Source of the DNA: Palaemon carinicauda
Taxonomy: Eukaryota; Arthropoda; Malacostraca; Decapoda; Palaemonidae
DNA length: 64,000 nt
Assembly (NCBI RefSeq): GCF_036898095.1
Contig: NC_090765.1
Span: 25,728,211-25,792,210 of the forward strand
Direction of reading: 5' to 3'
Shown: positions 1 to 11,148 of the stretch, piece by piece
Numbering within the stretch: the first letter of the stretch is position 1
Layout: each line of letters begins with the position of its first letter
Notes under the pieces: generated by a model
What the model was told of the DNA's origin: nothing
Database searches by the model: none
What the model saw: the letters and a program-made list of their open reading frames with translations, nothing else
Position numbers and translations under genes: made by a program

Positions 1-54
<54 letters not shown>
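1..54. repeat. (TA)n microsatellite
   Basis: Nearly pure TA dinucleotide run at the window edge, so its full length cannot be seen. Confidence 0.95.
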
Positions 55-56
<2 letters not shown>

Positions 57-2171
57 CACACTATACATATTTACAAAGCCATGTCCTAAATTGTCACCTA
101 TAGAGCCATGAAAGTGTATCCTGCAAACAGGAAATTGTACTTTTTATCGGCCATACGTGACATGACATTCAGTTAGGTTGTTACATAGTTTGATTGTTGA
201 ATCCTTCAGTCCTATTAGTCTTTGACTGTTGATCTTTACCTAAATCAGCCACCTTTATTTAGCTTTGTTATTCCATCATAAGAATAAAGAGGTATGTGTA
301 AGTTGGCAAATCTTGATTCGGTTGGTACTTCCAGCTATTAATATGTACACCTATAAGCTTAACATTGTAGTTCTAAAAGATACGTTTTCTTTCTCTTCTT
401 TTCACAAATACACTTGCTCACACACAAACTTACATACAGGCACATTCATGTAGTTGATCAAACAGAGACTACACATTATGAAAAATTCTTTCTTTTTTTA
501 TACCCACATACGTAAACATGAACAGTAACACAAGATATTCTAAGCCTGATAGCTATGTCATTTATTGCACTTTGGTCACCTAAGAGTGTACAGTATACAA
601 TAATGCACATTCTCAGGGTTGAGGTACATTCCTAAGATGTGATACATAATCAGTTTGAAATAATATGCTTCATTGGAAGAAAGTCACTTATGAAAAGTAT
701 TTTCCGGATACATGCTGCCATTATGAATGTTGAGAAGATTTTTTTTTTCATTAATTACTTAGTAACGTCAGGTAATGCTTCAAGTTCATTGATGGCTAGA
801 TTCTTCTATAACTTTTTTTTTCTAACTAAGATCTGTGAAAGAAGAGTTCATGGTTTGAACACGTAGTATGCAAAGGATCATAATATTGGGAAACATTTTG
901 AGTTAACATTTCATGCATACCATTACATGTATCAAATAAAGAGTTTATCAAAATATTTTCATGATTCCTGATGTGAATACTCTTGGCCAATTTAGAAAAC
1001 AGAGTACTAGTATGTATGATAACTACTAATTAACAAAGTTTTGTATTTATTATTATCATTAGTAGTAATGGTAGTGGTATTGGCAGTAATAGTAGTAGTA
1101 GGAGAAGTCATAGCAGTAGTAATAGTTCTATTAAAATTAGACATTACCAGTAGCTATTACTAAATCTATCATAAATATTGACATCATTGCTGTTACTGTT
1201 AATACTATCATCATCATCATTATTTTTATAATTATTATAATTATCAGAACTGAATATATCCATGCACATATAATGTTCCCTTGCTAATTTTCACTTGTTA
1301 ACTTTGTAATTTCCATAAAGAGGGGATTCTAATGACTTAGAATGAGCTAGCTGACGGTACAATAAAAGTTCGTAACTACAGTACGCTATTTCTTCCATAC
1401 TATATGGTACGGAAAAATAATTGAGGGAGGGTATGAAATTACAGTATGTTATTTTAACCAGGTACAAAATACGGAAAACTTTCCGTACCGTACCGTACTA
1501 CCAGCCTTAGGTTGCTAGGCAACTGCTCCTCATGACCTGTCCCGCTTATATCAAGTGCTTCCTTACAACACTTTTCTGGTCAAGACTTGAGGGGTAGCTG
1601 AAGTGTGAAATTTGGTAAATGAATCAGGTTGGTATAGCTAGAAGAAATACTATAAAATTTGTAGTTTATTACTGTGCAGATACAAACTTCTGAGTCATTT
1701 AATGGGGAATCTTCCTTAGGTGTGAGGAAGTTTCCGTGAGGTAGGATGTCTACCTTTTTTATTTAAGATACAGTTTCTATAGTAATACAGTAGCAAGAGA
1801 TCGAGGTAGGGCCATCTGTTCCATTCTAGAGAGCTTTGCCAGAGTGAAGTGATAAGTGGCTTGTAATATTAACACACAGTCATACGTCTCTTCACAAAAG
1901 GATCTGCTTATAAAATTTTTAAGCTGCGAAATGAGATGAATAATTTTATGACTCACTTTGAGGAATTACTGCACGGTATTCAATATATCAGCCAAACTAA
2001 AATGAGGCTTTTTTACCTGCAATAGAGAGATTTTAAGTGAAGGCTTGAAGTTCAATCAGAATCACCATTCGCCTTTATACTCATAAACACCCTTACAATG
2101 AAGAGAATAACTGATGCTTGGGATAGAAGCAGTTTCTTGTACCATAAGAGCTAAGATTAGATCATTTGTTG
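55..2171. other. AT-rich intron sequence of the CWF19L1 gene
   Basis: No coding signal is recognised on either strand. The stretch holds short degenerate trinucleotide runs (GTA/AGT-type near 1050-1130, ATC/ATT-type near 1200-1245). The open frames at 265-453 and 639-866 are short, low complexity and resemble no family. It lies downstream (in minus-strand sense) of the last visible CWF19L1 exon, so it is probably intron. Confidence 0.6.
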
Positions 2172-2231
2172 TGGAACAACAATGAGTCCTATGGAACAAC
2201 AATGGGTCCTATGGAACAACAATGGGTCCTA
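2172..2231. repeat. Three tandem copies of a 20-bp unit
   Basis: Three head-to-tail copies of a 20-bp unit beginning TGGAACAACAATG; the first copy differs from the others at one base. A fourth copy starts and decays after TGGAA. Confidence 0.9.
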
Positions 2232-2239
2232 TGGAAAAG

Positions 2240-3065
2240 GAGTGTAAAGACCTGTGCGTTCAGTCTTCAAGATAGTGGTTCGTAAAAGTGGAGTCCCTCT
2301 TCCAGATTCCTGCTTTCCGAACTTAAGCTACTGAGTGGCTTTTGCGGAACGCTCACGTTGCAGCAAGTCCACCTACATCATGTGCTCGAAGTGGGGGGTG
2401 GGCCTTGGAGACACTTCCTCTGAGGATTTATAGGCTCTCATGATAGTTTCTCTCAAATAGAAAGAAATGGTGCTTCTGGAGACTTTCTTTTTAGAGTGGC
2501 CAGTGCTCGGAGACAGATTGGAGATTTTAGGCCTAAGTTACGGAGTAAATTTTAGATGTTAGCATGTTGTCTGGGTCATCAGTTACCTCTTTGAGAGACA
2601 AGATAATGAAAGAGTCAATTCTGATATCATCAACTGGATTTAGGATTTTGGCCACTAATTCAGGAACAAATGACAAAGATGGTTCTCTCTGCCCTCTGGA
2701 ATGTGACCTAAGATGAGATATACCATGCAATTCACTCACTCTCTTGGCTGAAGCTAAGGCAAAGAAGAAGACTATCTTTAAGGTAGGATCTCTGTCTAGC
2801 GCTTTCTTCAGGGCACGTAGGACCTTAGCCACATCCCAGGAGGAGGGTTTTTAGTTCTTGAGAAAGGCATGACTGCTCAAAACTCCTCATCAAGGCTGAT
2901 TTTTCCCAAGAATCTGAGAGGTTAAGTCCTTTCAGAATACTTGGCTCAAGGCCGAGTAGTAGTCTTTCACTGCAGTAACTGAAAGGGTCTTCTTGTTCCT
3001 TAGGAACACTAAAAGAGAATACTGGCCTTGGGTGGAGTAATATTTGCCCTATGGCTCCACTACCT
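2240..3065 (-). pseudogene. DIRS tyrosine recombinase relic (B0), broken
   Basis: Family-B-like tyrosine recombinase fragment on the minus strand. The N-terminal part near 3060-2830 reads in shifted frames (GLNLSDSWEKSALM). The 2832-2533 part carries the catalytic-arginine box ASAKRVSELHG followed by SFVPELVAK. The C-terminal part is further frameshifted: the H-x-x-R box reads RAHDVGG, so arginine is replaced by glycine, and the tyrosine box reads NHYLED near 2250. Stops interrupt all parts. No reverse transcriptase, ORF1, terminal repeat or ICR is seen beside it, so this is a recombinase-only relic. It shares gene sense with all other DIRS copies here. The family call is firm; exact ends are not. 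Confidence 0.8.
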
Positions 3066-4014
3066 ATCACTACACCCAGCTGGTTATAGGTCTCTCTGTA
3101 CCGTGTATATCCATTTACTGTGGTAGAAAATTACAGCTATATTTCGCGAGGAGAAGCTGCCACCGACACTCCACTCCATTGTTTACTTAAGTGATCCATA
3201 CCAAATTGTCTTTCAATAGGACACAAAGGATAGTATCCTACAAATATATCTTTCACAGGTTCCGCTATCATTATTCTTAATTCTTTATCGTGACATAGCT
3301 TTTCATCATGAAGAATGAACAGTAATGAGCTTTAGAGATGTATGATTGAAATAATGCAAACTCGGATAGAGTATCAATAAAAGGCTAACAAAATTGATTC
3401 AGGCCGAAGCCACGGCTTAATAATGAGAAATCACATAGGGGTGGCTGGAAAGGAATGCTCATTAGATAACCATGCTATTACCAGTGGAACAAAGAGTTTT
3501 ACATATGACAAGAATTTTTTTTTTAATTTTCTTGAATTTGTACAAAGGTCTTCAATTTAAGAATGAATAGCCCATGAATTCCAGGAATTTTCATTGATAT
3601 AAGCTTTTACAACTTTGAGGTTTATGAGGAGAGCAATATGTGAAAACTGAATGAATCCTTCATTATGTAAAATATACCATCTCATCCCCCCAGGGTTGTA
3701 GCAGCATCTGACTGCCTAACAGAACAAAAGCTAGTATACTCTTAATAATGAAGCTTCCTTTACTAAAAAGTAAAAGAGGATTAATTTTGTTTCATTACTG
3801 CATAAGGATGTCACTTCAAACTAAATCATAAGGAATTAAATTGCAATGGGTCAATTGATACAAACATTTCCTCCTTCAGAGCCATGACCCTCTTCTATCC
3901 TTTGCCAATTTGTATTTTTTTTTTCCTCATCTGTCATAGGTAAAGGTAATAAGTATAGTATCCCATCATATTAATTACCATAAAAATTAAAAAATATTAC
4001 AAGTAATTACAAAC
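3066..4014. other. Intron sequence, no feature recognised
   Basis: AT-rich sequence between the B0 relic and the CWF19L1 exon at 4015. I searched it on the minus strand for the expected next exon (the Cys-Trp-Phe-Cys start of the CwfJ domain) and did not find it, so that exon lies beyond the left edge. Confidence 0.6.
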
Positions 4015-4150
4015 CAGTAGGTTTTGGAGGCAGTCTCTTTCTCTCACCACCCTTGTCACCATCTCCAATCCTTTTCTTCCCTCTTTCAGTATCATCAAAC
4101 TTAGCATTCATGTCATAAAAGAACTGAGCTCCACTGACTTTGGCACAAGC
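4015..4150 (-). CDS. CWF19L1: CWF19L1 exon: linker before the CwfJ domain
   Basis: Internal coding exon of the host gene, 136 bp (45 codons plus one base). The acceptor is TTTTTCCAG before 4150 and the donor is CTACTG/GTTTGT after 4015. An alternative donor four bases downstream (GTAATT) is possible, but the phase fits 4015 better. The product begins [18 protein letters not shown] and ends [11 protein letters not shown]. This matches the CWF19L1 linker, in which an Ala-Cys-Gln-Phe-Phe-Phe-Asp-like motif is followed by a charged, proline-rich stretch leading to the Cys-Trp-Phe-Cys start of CwfJ C-terminal domain 1. It joins in phase 0 to the exon at 4258-4465 across a 107-bp intron. The following exon is outside the window. 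Confidence 0.9.
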
Positions 4151-4257
4151 CTGGAAAAATTATGATAATTTAGCAATAACATAATTAAAATACACAGAAT
4201 CAAGCATATACAATAAGAAAAAAAAACAAACATTAAAATCGTTACAAAACAAGTTAC

Positions 4258-4465
4258 CTGACTTCTCTGCTGGGTATTAATGCTTTCCGAATATGGACAT
4301 TCAGTCACATCTGGAGGCTGCTTGTTTAATTCACTCTGCTCACAATGGACCATCGGGGTAATATTGAAGGCATACAACCATTTCTGCTTTTCTGGATTTC
4401 CCACCTTTGCCAGACCTATGAAGCGGGTAACATGGCGAGTAGGTTCATTCAGTATCTTGTGATTC
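4258..4465 (-). CDS. CWF19L1: CWF19L1 exon: end of metallophosphoesterase-like domain
   Basis: Internal coding exon, 208 bp. The acceptor is TTTACACAG before 4465 and the donor is GTCAG/GTAACTT after 4258. The first base completes an arginine codon begun in the exon at 21175-21293. The product includes [19 protein letters not shown], then LYAFNITPM, then [11 protein letters not shown]. These are the conserved end of the CWF19L1 N-terminal domain (family pattern: ATRFI-LA-VGNPEK--YLYAF--PM followed by QPPDVTE-PY). CWF19L1 and its yeast relative Drn1 are linked to lariat-intron debranching; human mutations cause a recessive cerebellar ataxia. The similarity is strong enough that homology is not in doubt. 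Confidence 0.95.
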
Positions 4466-4695
4466 CTGTGTAAAGAGAAAAATTAAATATGAAAGGCCTG
4501 AATGGGATACTTCATGTCTCCTTACATATGATAACAATTAAAAATAATTGTCTTCGAAACTCGGTTACAAGTATTTGTTCATTGCCATATTTATTAAGTA
4601 ATAAGTGTCAAAAGAATTTCTCTCAATAGAATAAGAACTTTACAAATTTAAGAAAATCTCATGAGGGAATCATTCTTGATAGATATAAGTAAAAT
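4466..4695. other. Intron sequence between exon and DIRS element A1
   Basis: AT-rich host intron that separates the acceptor of the exon at 4258-4465 from the left terminus of A1. No other feature is seen. Confidence 0.6.
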
Positions 4696-4734
4696 GTTAT
4701 TTTCATTAGTAAAATAAATTTTTGAATATACTTA

Positions 4735-4905
4735 CCCGATGATCATATAGCTGTCAGCTCTGCTGCCCGACAGAAAAACCTACGGGCGGAATACGCCAGC
4801 GATCGCTATACAGGTGGGGGTGTACATCAACAGCGCCATCTGTCAAGTAGGTACTCAAGTACTCGATGTCAACATAGAACCAATTTTCTCCTGTCCACTG
4901 GGTCT
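4735..4905. repeat. A1 left inverted terminal repeat
   Basis: Matches the reverse complement of 10980-11148. Both contain the block with CGCCAGCGATCGCTATA and GTACATCAACAGCGCCATC. The outermost sequence (4696-4734) is specific to this end. Confidence 0.92.
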
Positions 4906-4936
4906 CTATTGGGGAGGAAGGGTGGGTCCTTTAATT

Positions 4937-5025
4937 TATGATCATCGGGTAAGTATATTCAAAAATTTATTTTACTAATGAAAATAACATTTTTCAATAT
5001 TAAACTTACCCGATGATCATATAGC
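4937..5025. repeat. A1 internal complementary region (ICR)
   Basis: Composite inverted repeat. 4940-4991 is the reverse complement of the left element end (4696-4747), and about 4987-5024 is the reverse complement of the right end (about 11137-11174). The two halves meet at AATAACATTTTTC, the complement of the circle junction. Read on the minus strand, the region carries an AATAAA signal and a GGGTAAGT donor-like motif. Confidence 0.9.
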
Positions 5026-5499
5026 TGATTCACACCCAGGGGGGTGGGTAGAGACCAGCATTACATGTTGACATTATTATGAGCTAAGTATTCCGTATTT
5101 CATTTTAGCAGTTATTCAAAATAACAAGCATAAAATAAATAAGTACCTGGTAAGGAAGTCGACTTGAACAATTACTCTGCCTTTTTAAGTACGTCTTCCT
5201 TACGGAGCCTCGCGATCCTCATAGGATGCTGAGCGACTCCTAGGAGCTGAAGTATGAAGGGTTGCAACCCATACTAAAGGTCCTCATCAAAACCTCTAAT
5301 CTAGGCGCTTCTCAAGAAATGACTTTGACCACCCGCCAAATCAAGTAGGATGCGAAAGGCTTCTTAGCCTTCCGGACAACCCAAAAATATTAATAAAACA
5401 TTTCAAGAGAAAGATTAAAAAGGTTATGGAATTAGGGAATTGTAGTGGTGGAGCCCTCACCACTACTGCACTCGTTGCTACGAATGGTCCCAGAGTGTA

Positions 5500-6535
5500 G
5501 CAGTTCTCGTAAAGAGACTGGACATTCTTAAGATAAAAGACGCGAACACTGATTTGCTTTTCCAATAGGTTGCGTCGAATATACTTTGCAGAGATCTATT
5601 TTGTTTAAAGGCCACGGAAGTTGCGACAGCTCTAACTTCGTGTGTCCTTACCTTCAGCCAAGCTTGGTCTTCCTCATTCAGATGGGAATGAGCTTCTCGT
5701 ATTAACAGTCTGATAAAATAGGATAAAGAATTCTCTGACATAGGCAAAGATGGATTCTTAACTGAACACCATAAAGCTACAGACGGGCCTCGTAAAGGTT
5801 TTTAAAATAGAACTTAAGAGCTCTTACAGGACATAATACTCTTTCTAGTTCATTTCCAACCATACGATAAGTTTGGAATATCGAACGATATTGGTCAAGG
5901 CCGAGAAGGCAGCTCGTGTTTGGCTAGAAAACCAAGTTGTAAAACATGTAGCCGTTTCGGATGAGAATCCGATGTTCTTGCTGAAGGCATGAATCTCACT
6001 GACTCTTTTAGCTGTGGTTAAGCATATCAGGAAAAGAGTCTTAAAGGTGAGATCTTTCAGGGAGGCTGATTGAAGCGGTTCGAACCTGTCTGACATAAGG
6101 AATCTTAGAACCACGTCTAAATTCCAACCAGGTGAAACCAAACGACGCTCCTTCGTGGTCTCAAAAGACTTAAGGAGGTCTTGTAGATCTTTATTGTTGG
6201 AAAGATCTAAGCCTCTGTGACGGAAGACTGATGCCAACATGCTTCTGTAACCCTTGATAGTGGGAGCTGAAAGAGATCGTTCTTTCCTCAGATATAAGAG
6301 AAAGTCAGCTATTGAGTTACAGAGGTACTGGTCGAGGATACGGATACTGACTTGCACCAGTTTCGGAAGATTTCCCACTTCGATTGGTAGACTCTAAGGG
6401 TGGATGTTCTCCTTGCTCTAGCAAACGCTCTGGTTGCCTCCTTCGAAAAACCTCTAGCTCTCGAGAGTCTTTCGATAGACTGAAGGCAGTCAGACGAAGA
6501 GCGTGGAGGCCTTGGAGTACCTTCTTTACGCGTGG
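5500..6535 (-). pseudogene. A1 tyrosine recombinase (YR), frameshifted
   Basis: DIRS YR, the integrase-equivalent that recombines circular element DNA into the genome. The N-terminal DNA-binding part reads TSTLRVYQSKWEIF then TIKGYRSMLASVFRHRGLDL (6378-5845 frame). The arginine box is TTAKRVSEIHAFS, and the H-x-x-R box is THEVRAVATSVAF (5747-5478 frame). The tyrosine box is out of frame: a run of four A bases at 5534-5537, where A3 has five, shifts ASFYLKNV to ASFILRMS, so the nucleophilic tyrosine is lost. Several more frame changes separate the blocks. This copy cannot encode an active recombinase. Confidence 0.9.
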
Positions 6536-6539
6536 CTGA

Positions 6540-7260
6540 CGTAGCAGGTCCACCCTTAGGGGAAGTGTTCTGGGAACGTCTACTAGCCATCGAAGTACCT
6601 CGGTGAGTTATTCTCTCGCGGGCCAGAGGGAAGCAACTAGCGTCAACTTTGTCACTTCGTGAGAGGCGAACTTCTGCAGTACCTTGATGACAATCTAGAA
6701 CGGAGGGAATGCATATAGATCTAGATGTGACCAATCTAGTAGAAAGGCATCTATATGAACTACTGCTGGGTCCGGGATAGGTGAGCAAACTATTGGGAGC
6801 CTCTTGGTCATCGAGGTTGCGAAGAGATCTATGGTTGGCTGGCCCCAGGTGGCCCAAAGTCTCTTGCATACATCCTTGTGGAGGGTCCAATCTGTTGGAA
6901 TTATTTGTCCCTTCCTACTGAGACAATCTGCTATGACATTCAAGCTGCCTTGGATGAACCTCGATACTAGTGAAAAGTCTAGACCTGTTGACCAGGTGAG
7001 GAGGTCTCTTGCGAACTCGTACCCTGTCAGAGAGTAGGTCCCTCCTTGCTTGGAGATGTACGTCAAAGCAGGGTGTTGTCCGTGTTCACCTCCACCACTT
7101 TGCCTTGAAGGAGAGACCTGAAGCTTTTCCAGGTCAGACGTACTGCCAGAAGCTTCTTGCAGTTGAAATGCATTGTCCTTTGACTCGAGTTCCATATTCC
7201 CGAGCATTCCCTACCGCCTAATGTCGCACCCCAGCCTACGTCCGATGCGTCCGAGAAGAG
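6540..7260 (-). pseudogene. A1 RNase H and DIRS connector domain, broken
   Basis: Minus strand. The RNase H end carries TYISKQGGTYSL and ADCLSRKGQ, and the connector carries WATWGQPTIDLFATSM, DAFLLDWSHLDLYAFPPF and LRVDLLRQPRVKK. In DIRS elements this block between RNase H and the recombinase is sometimes annotated as a methyltransferase-like domain. The first acidic RNase H motif and its context are damaged near 7150-7260, and the frame changes near 6695. A3 carries the same block intact. Confidence 0.88.
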
Positions 7261-7539
7261 AACGTGGTTGGGAGTCTGAACAGTCAGGGGAAGACCCTTT
7301 CAAAGGTTGATAAAAGTCCTTTCACCAAGTCAGACCAGACTTTATCTTTCCGGAAACCGGGATCGAGACCGCTTCTAGCGTCTTGTCCTTTTCCAGTGAA
7401 AAGCTAGATGATACAGAAGAGGACGGAGGTGTAGTCTTCCAAGTGACACAAATTGAACCACGGATGACAGTGTCCTAACCAGACTCATCCACAGCCTGAC
7501 AGGGCAGCGTTCCTTCTTCAGCATCTTCTGGATGGATAG

Positions 7540-8160
7540 CAGGGCTGGGGGTTGATCGTCTTGTTCAGCAATGTCTTCATCAGAGGGTTCCTCATCCGAA
7601 AATGATGAGGAAACGGCAACGGAGTGGGCAACGTCTGACTCGCTGAATCCGGTCGCACTGGTGGATGCGTGACGGAGCCGGACACAATATCATGGTACTG
7701 CTGCACAGTCTGTGAACTGTCAACCATGGGGACGCGAGGAAGTACAGCGTCAACCCGAAACTGTCTAGACTGTCTGGGTTGTGCAGTCAACCCCCTACCG
7801 GGTTGCTGAGGTTGCCGCACTGCGTCACAACAAGTCACCTCTGCTGGTTGTTGAACGTCTTCCTAGTGACACACTGAACGTCCACAACCACCTCCGAGAG
7901 TCGCTTAACGTCAACGTGCGACTGGCAACCCACACTGGGTCGCATCGGTGGAGGAACCACCTCAACTGGCGGACGCGAGTAGGATACCTCAGCGTCAACA
8001 GGGCGCACAACCAACCGGTAGGAAGGTTGTTGGCCAGAAGGTTCTTCTCCGTAAAAAATCCTCTATCAAGGACACAAGCTTGGACTGCATGTCTTGCAGC
8101 AAAGCCCATTAGGGTCTACGGGAGCAGGTGTGGCAACAGACGGGGTTAGCGACTGAAGCG
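7540..8160 (-). pseudogene. A1 second ORF1-derived block replacing RT palm
   Basis: Sequence similar to ORF1 (blocks such as DSSQTVQQYHDI and, in A3, RPVDAEVTYSRLP), but placed between RNase H and the remnant of the RT N-terminus, where A2 has its RT palm. The same junctions occur in A3 (about 61908 and 62615). Frames are interrupted. The right edge is followed by CCATCCCTGGAAGCC, which matches the A2 RT-side flank near 55160. Confidence 0.75.
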
Positions 8161-8199
8161 GAACCATTTACCATCCCTGGAAGCCTTGTTATGCTTTAA

Positions 8200-9823
8200 T
8201 TAAAGTCCATAGGAGGCTAAGCAACTTAAGGCTCCTCTCCAAATGACAGAGTCCTCAAAGGAATATCAGTAGGAGGGAGAACAGCACTTTCTCATCTACA
8301 GGAACCATGTCCGAGAAAAGCTAGGTTATCTCAGTGAGGGTCTCACTGGTGTATAAGCAGCAGACCAGAAGGCAACGTTATGTAACTGCTTGACAGTCTG
8401 TGAACTGTCAAAAACTGAACTGTCAACCACAACAGGCGCGTGAGGACATACAGCACTGGTGCATAAGCAGCAGACCAGAAGGCAACGTTATGTAACTGCC
8501 TGACAGTCTGTGAACTGTCAAAAAACTGAACTGTCAACCACAACAGGTGCGTGAGGACATACAGCACTGGTGCATTAGTAGCAGACCAGAGGGCAACGTC
8601 ATGTAACTGCTTGACAGTCTGTGAGCTGGCAACAACCAAAGCTGTGTGGGGAAGCCTCAACTCCTGACTGACTAGTCTGCTGCGGGCGAGTGGCGGTAAC
8701 CACAGTGGGTTGCGGAGGCTGACACACCGTGTCAAAACACGGCAGCTTGTGGTAGCTCACGCACGGCAACGGAGTGCTCCGTGTGTCTGTGGGAGTCAGC
8801 ATGCGTCTGGCAGGGTCGACTGCGCATGGGTGTAGGAGCTCTCACAACAAGAGTGTGGGAGCAGGCAGCCGCAGCGTCTGCTGGGCGCACAACCGTGGCA
8901 GGTTGTAGGCAAACGGGTGCATCGTCAACCTTCTCCGCAGTCGGAGTGTGGGAGCAGGCAACAACCAAAGCGGAGTGGTGGTGCGTGGTGGGGACTGCCG
9001 TGGGTTGCGGAAACTAACGCATCGCGTCAAAACACGGCAGCTTGACTCCACCTTCCCACTGCTGATGCGGTAGCTCACGCATGTCAACGGAGGGTGCCGC
9101 ACGTCGGCTAACGTCAACGTGCGTCTGGCAGGGTCGACTGCGCATCGGTGGTGGAGCTCTCCGCAGCCGGAGTGTGGGAGCAGGCAGCCTCAGCGTGAGC
9201 TGGGCGCACAACCGTGGCAGGTTGTAGGCTAACGGGAGCAGTGTCAACCTTCTCCGCACGAAACTCCAGCATAACCGCAGCTAACTGAGTCTGCATAGAC
9301 TGCAGTAAAGACCACTTAGGGTCTACAAAAGCGGCAACAGACGGAGCTACTGTCCGTTGTGACTGAGGGTCTAAAACAGCTGGTGCGGCAACAGACGGAG
9401 TTACTGCCTGTTGCGGTACCACCTTGCCTCTCTTGGGAGGTGTGCAGTCGTCGGATGACTGCAGCGAGTCCGAACTGACCCAGTGGCTACACCTGGGCCG
9501 TTGGACTTGCGCGGAAGGGACCGACTTGCACTTAAAAAGCTGCGAGATGTGGTCCATGGTTTCTTACGAGAAACCTCTTCCGCAGACGAGGAATAAATGG
9601 GCTCTCTCGTCTTTGTGTGGGTGGGGCGATCTTGGGTAGATACGCCCGAAACCACGGAGGGAAAAACGTCTGTTCGTTGATCAAGGCCTGTGGAACCCAT
9701 AAGTCGTTCGACATTACTTCTCCCCTGGGCTTGGGAGCTTGTAAGAGGTCCCGGACTAGGTGAACGACTGGCACGAACAGACGAACCCTCGGACGCAACA
9801 CTGTAACACTTTGCGCATATCAC
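8200..9823 (-). pseudogene. A1 ORF1 (gag-like), internally duplicated and broken
   Basis: DIRS ORF1, presumed to be the gag-like structural protein. It starts at the ATG at 9823 with MICAKCYSVASEG, followed by a Ser/Arg/Pro-rich stretch and RPTHTKTREPIYSSSAEEVS. After a frameshift near 9550 come DDCTPPKRGK and DPKWSLLQSMQTQLAAVM, a likely coiled-coil segment also found in A2 and A3. The C-terminal half is repetitive: a unit of about 110 bp occurs three times from 8345 to about 8640, and 8700-8940 is duplicated at about 8980-9260. No homology to a known enzyme is seen. Confidence 0.8.
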
Positions 9824-10980
9824 TTTATCACTTTGATTTTCTGTTTTGCACTTATTTCACTGAAATCGAAACTTTAACTGATTTCTACCTGAAACACGCA
9901 ATCCTATCCTTCATTAAAAGGTAGTAATTGCGAAAACAGTCGTACAATGCAACAGAAAACATAAATAAAGATAAAGAATTCAGTGGCTGGGAAAGAGACT
10001 AAACACTAGATCAAATAAACTACGTTTACAATCTCTCACCGCACATAGCCTGGGAACAAGAATAAAACCCTAGAAACGTTTTACCTTCTTCCCCTACAGC
10101 GACTAGGGAGGAGAGTAAAAAACGAGAACAACGTTACCAGCTTGAACGAAACGTTTATTCTCCTCTCTCTCCCTCCGTCTCTATCTCTCTCTCTCTTTCT
10201 CTCTTGATTTCGCACCTGAGAGAAGAGCCCAATTATATATCGTTAAAACATGTTATTTGCTAAAGGAAAAAACTGAAAGGTTTTCCAAATAAAAAGTTCC
10301 TTTAATTTAGAATTTAAACCATTTAAGCTAAGAAAGAATGAACGAAACGCCAGAATCGGTTTACTCTTACTGCAAAGTGAAACTGTGATACACTCTCTCT
10401 CTATCGTAACGATAGAGCACATGTTGAACGTCCTGAACGTCAACAACTGCGTAGACTAAAAACTAAACGTTAGTTCATCCTTGAAAACAGTACGAGACTA
10501 TCAAAGAAATTCTTTCATAAAACATTAAAATTTAAAAAGTATTAAATTCTTTAAAGGTTAAATACGATATAACGGGCTCAATGTTAATTAACTTTGGTTC
10601 CAAGTTAGGACCGCCTACTATCAGGAAAGGTCGCATATAAACAAACATAAAAATTTATTGTTATATGTTTATAATAAATGGAAAGTTAATCGAAGAGGCC
10701 TATAAAGGCGGAGAGATATAAAATATATAGATCTATAACGTGTTAAGCAAAATTACCAAAAACCTAAACACACTTCCGTCTAAGGGAAGGGTCGGCCATT
10801 TAAAAGTGAGAGAGAGTCCATACTCTCTTCGTCACCATAATTAAATCTATCCAAAACGAGTTCAAGTTTTGAAATGAAGATAAAACCCCTGCATAGCGAA
10901 AGCTCATAACTGGAATAGTGTACTTCACCAAATCGTTGTGAAAACAAATCCAGTTAGTAACAGCGTATTTAGTAGGTCTT
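9824..10980 (-). other. A1 5' leader region
   Basis: Non-coding region between ORF1 and the right terminal repeat, with a pyrimidine-rich CT tract at about 10152-10205. A2 has the equivalent at 56720-57940 with the same order of short blocks. It probably holds the element's promoter, but no promoter motif can be assigned. Confidence 0.7.
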
Positions 10981-11148
10981 GCCAGTGGTACGACAGAGAG
11001 AAAATTGGTTCTATGTTGACATCGAGTACTTGAGTACCTACTTGACAGATGGCGCTGTTGATGTACACCCCCACCTGTATAGCGATCGCTGGCGTATTCC
11101 GCCCGTAGGTTTTTCTGTCGGGCAGCAGAGCTGACAGCTATATGATCA
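10980..11148. repeat. A1 right inverted terminal repeat
   Basis: Reverse complement of 4735-4905. It is followed by the right-end-specific tail GTAAGTTTAATATTG and ends near 11174. Confidence 0.92.

Noticed and set aside
4960..4980. AATAAA near the A1 left end as the poly(A) signal of CWF19L1
   Set aside because: Two further CWF19L1 exons lie downstream at 4465-4015, so it can only serve the element or cause premature ends.
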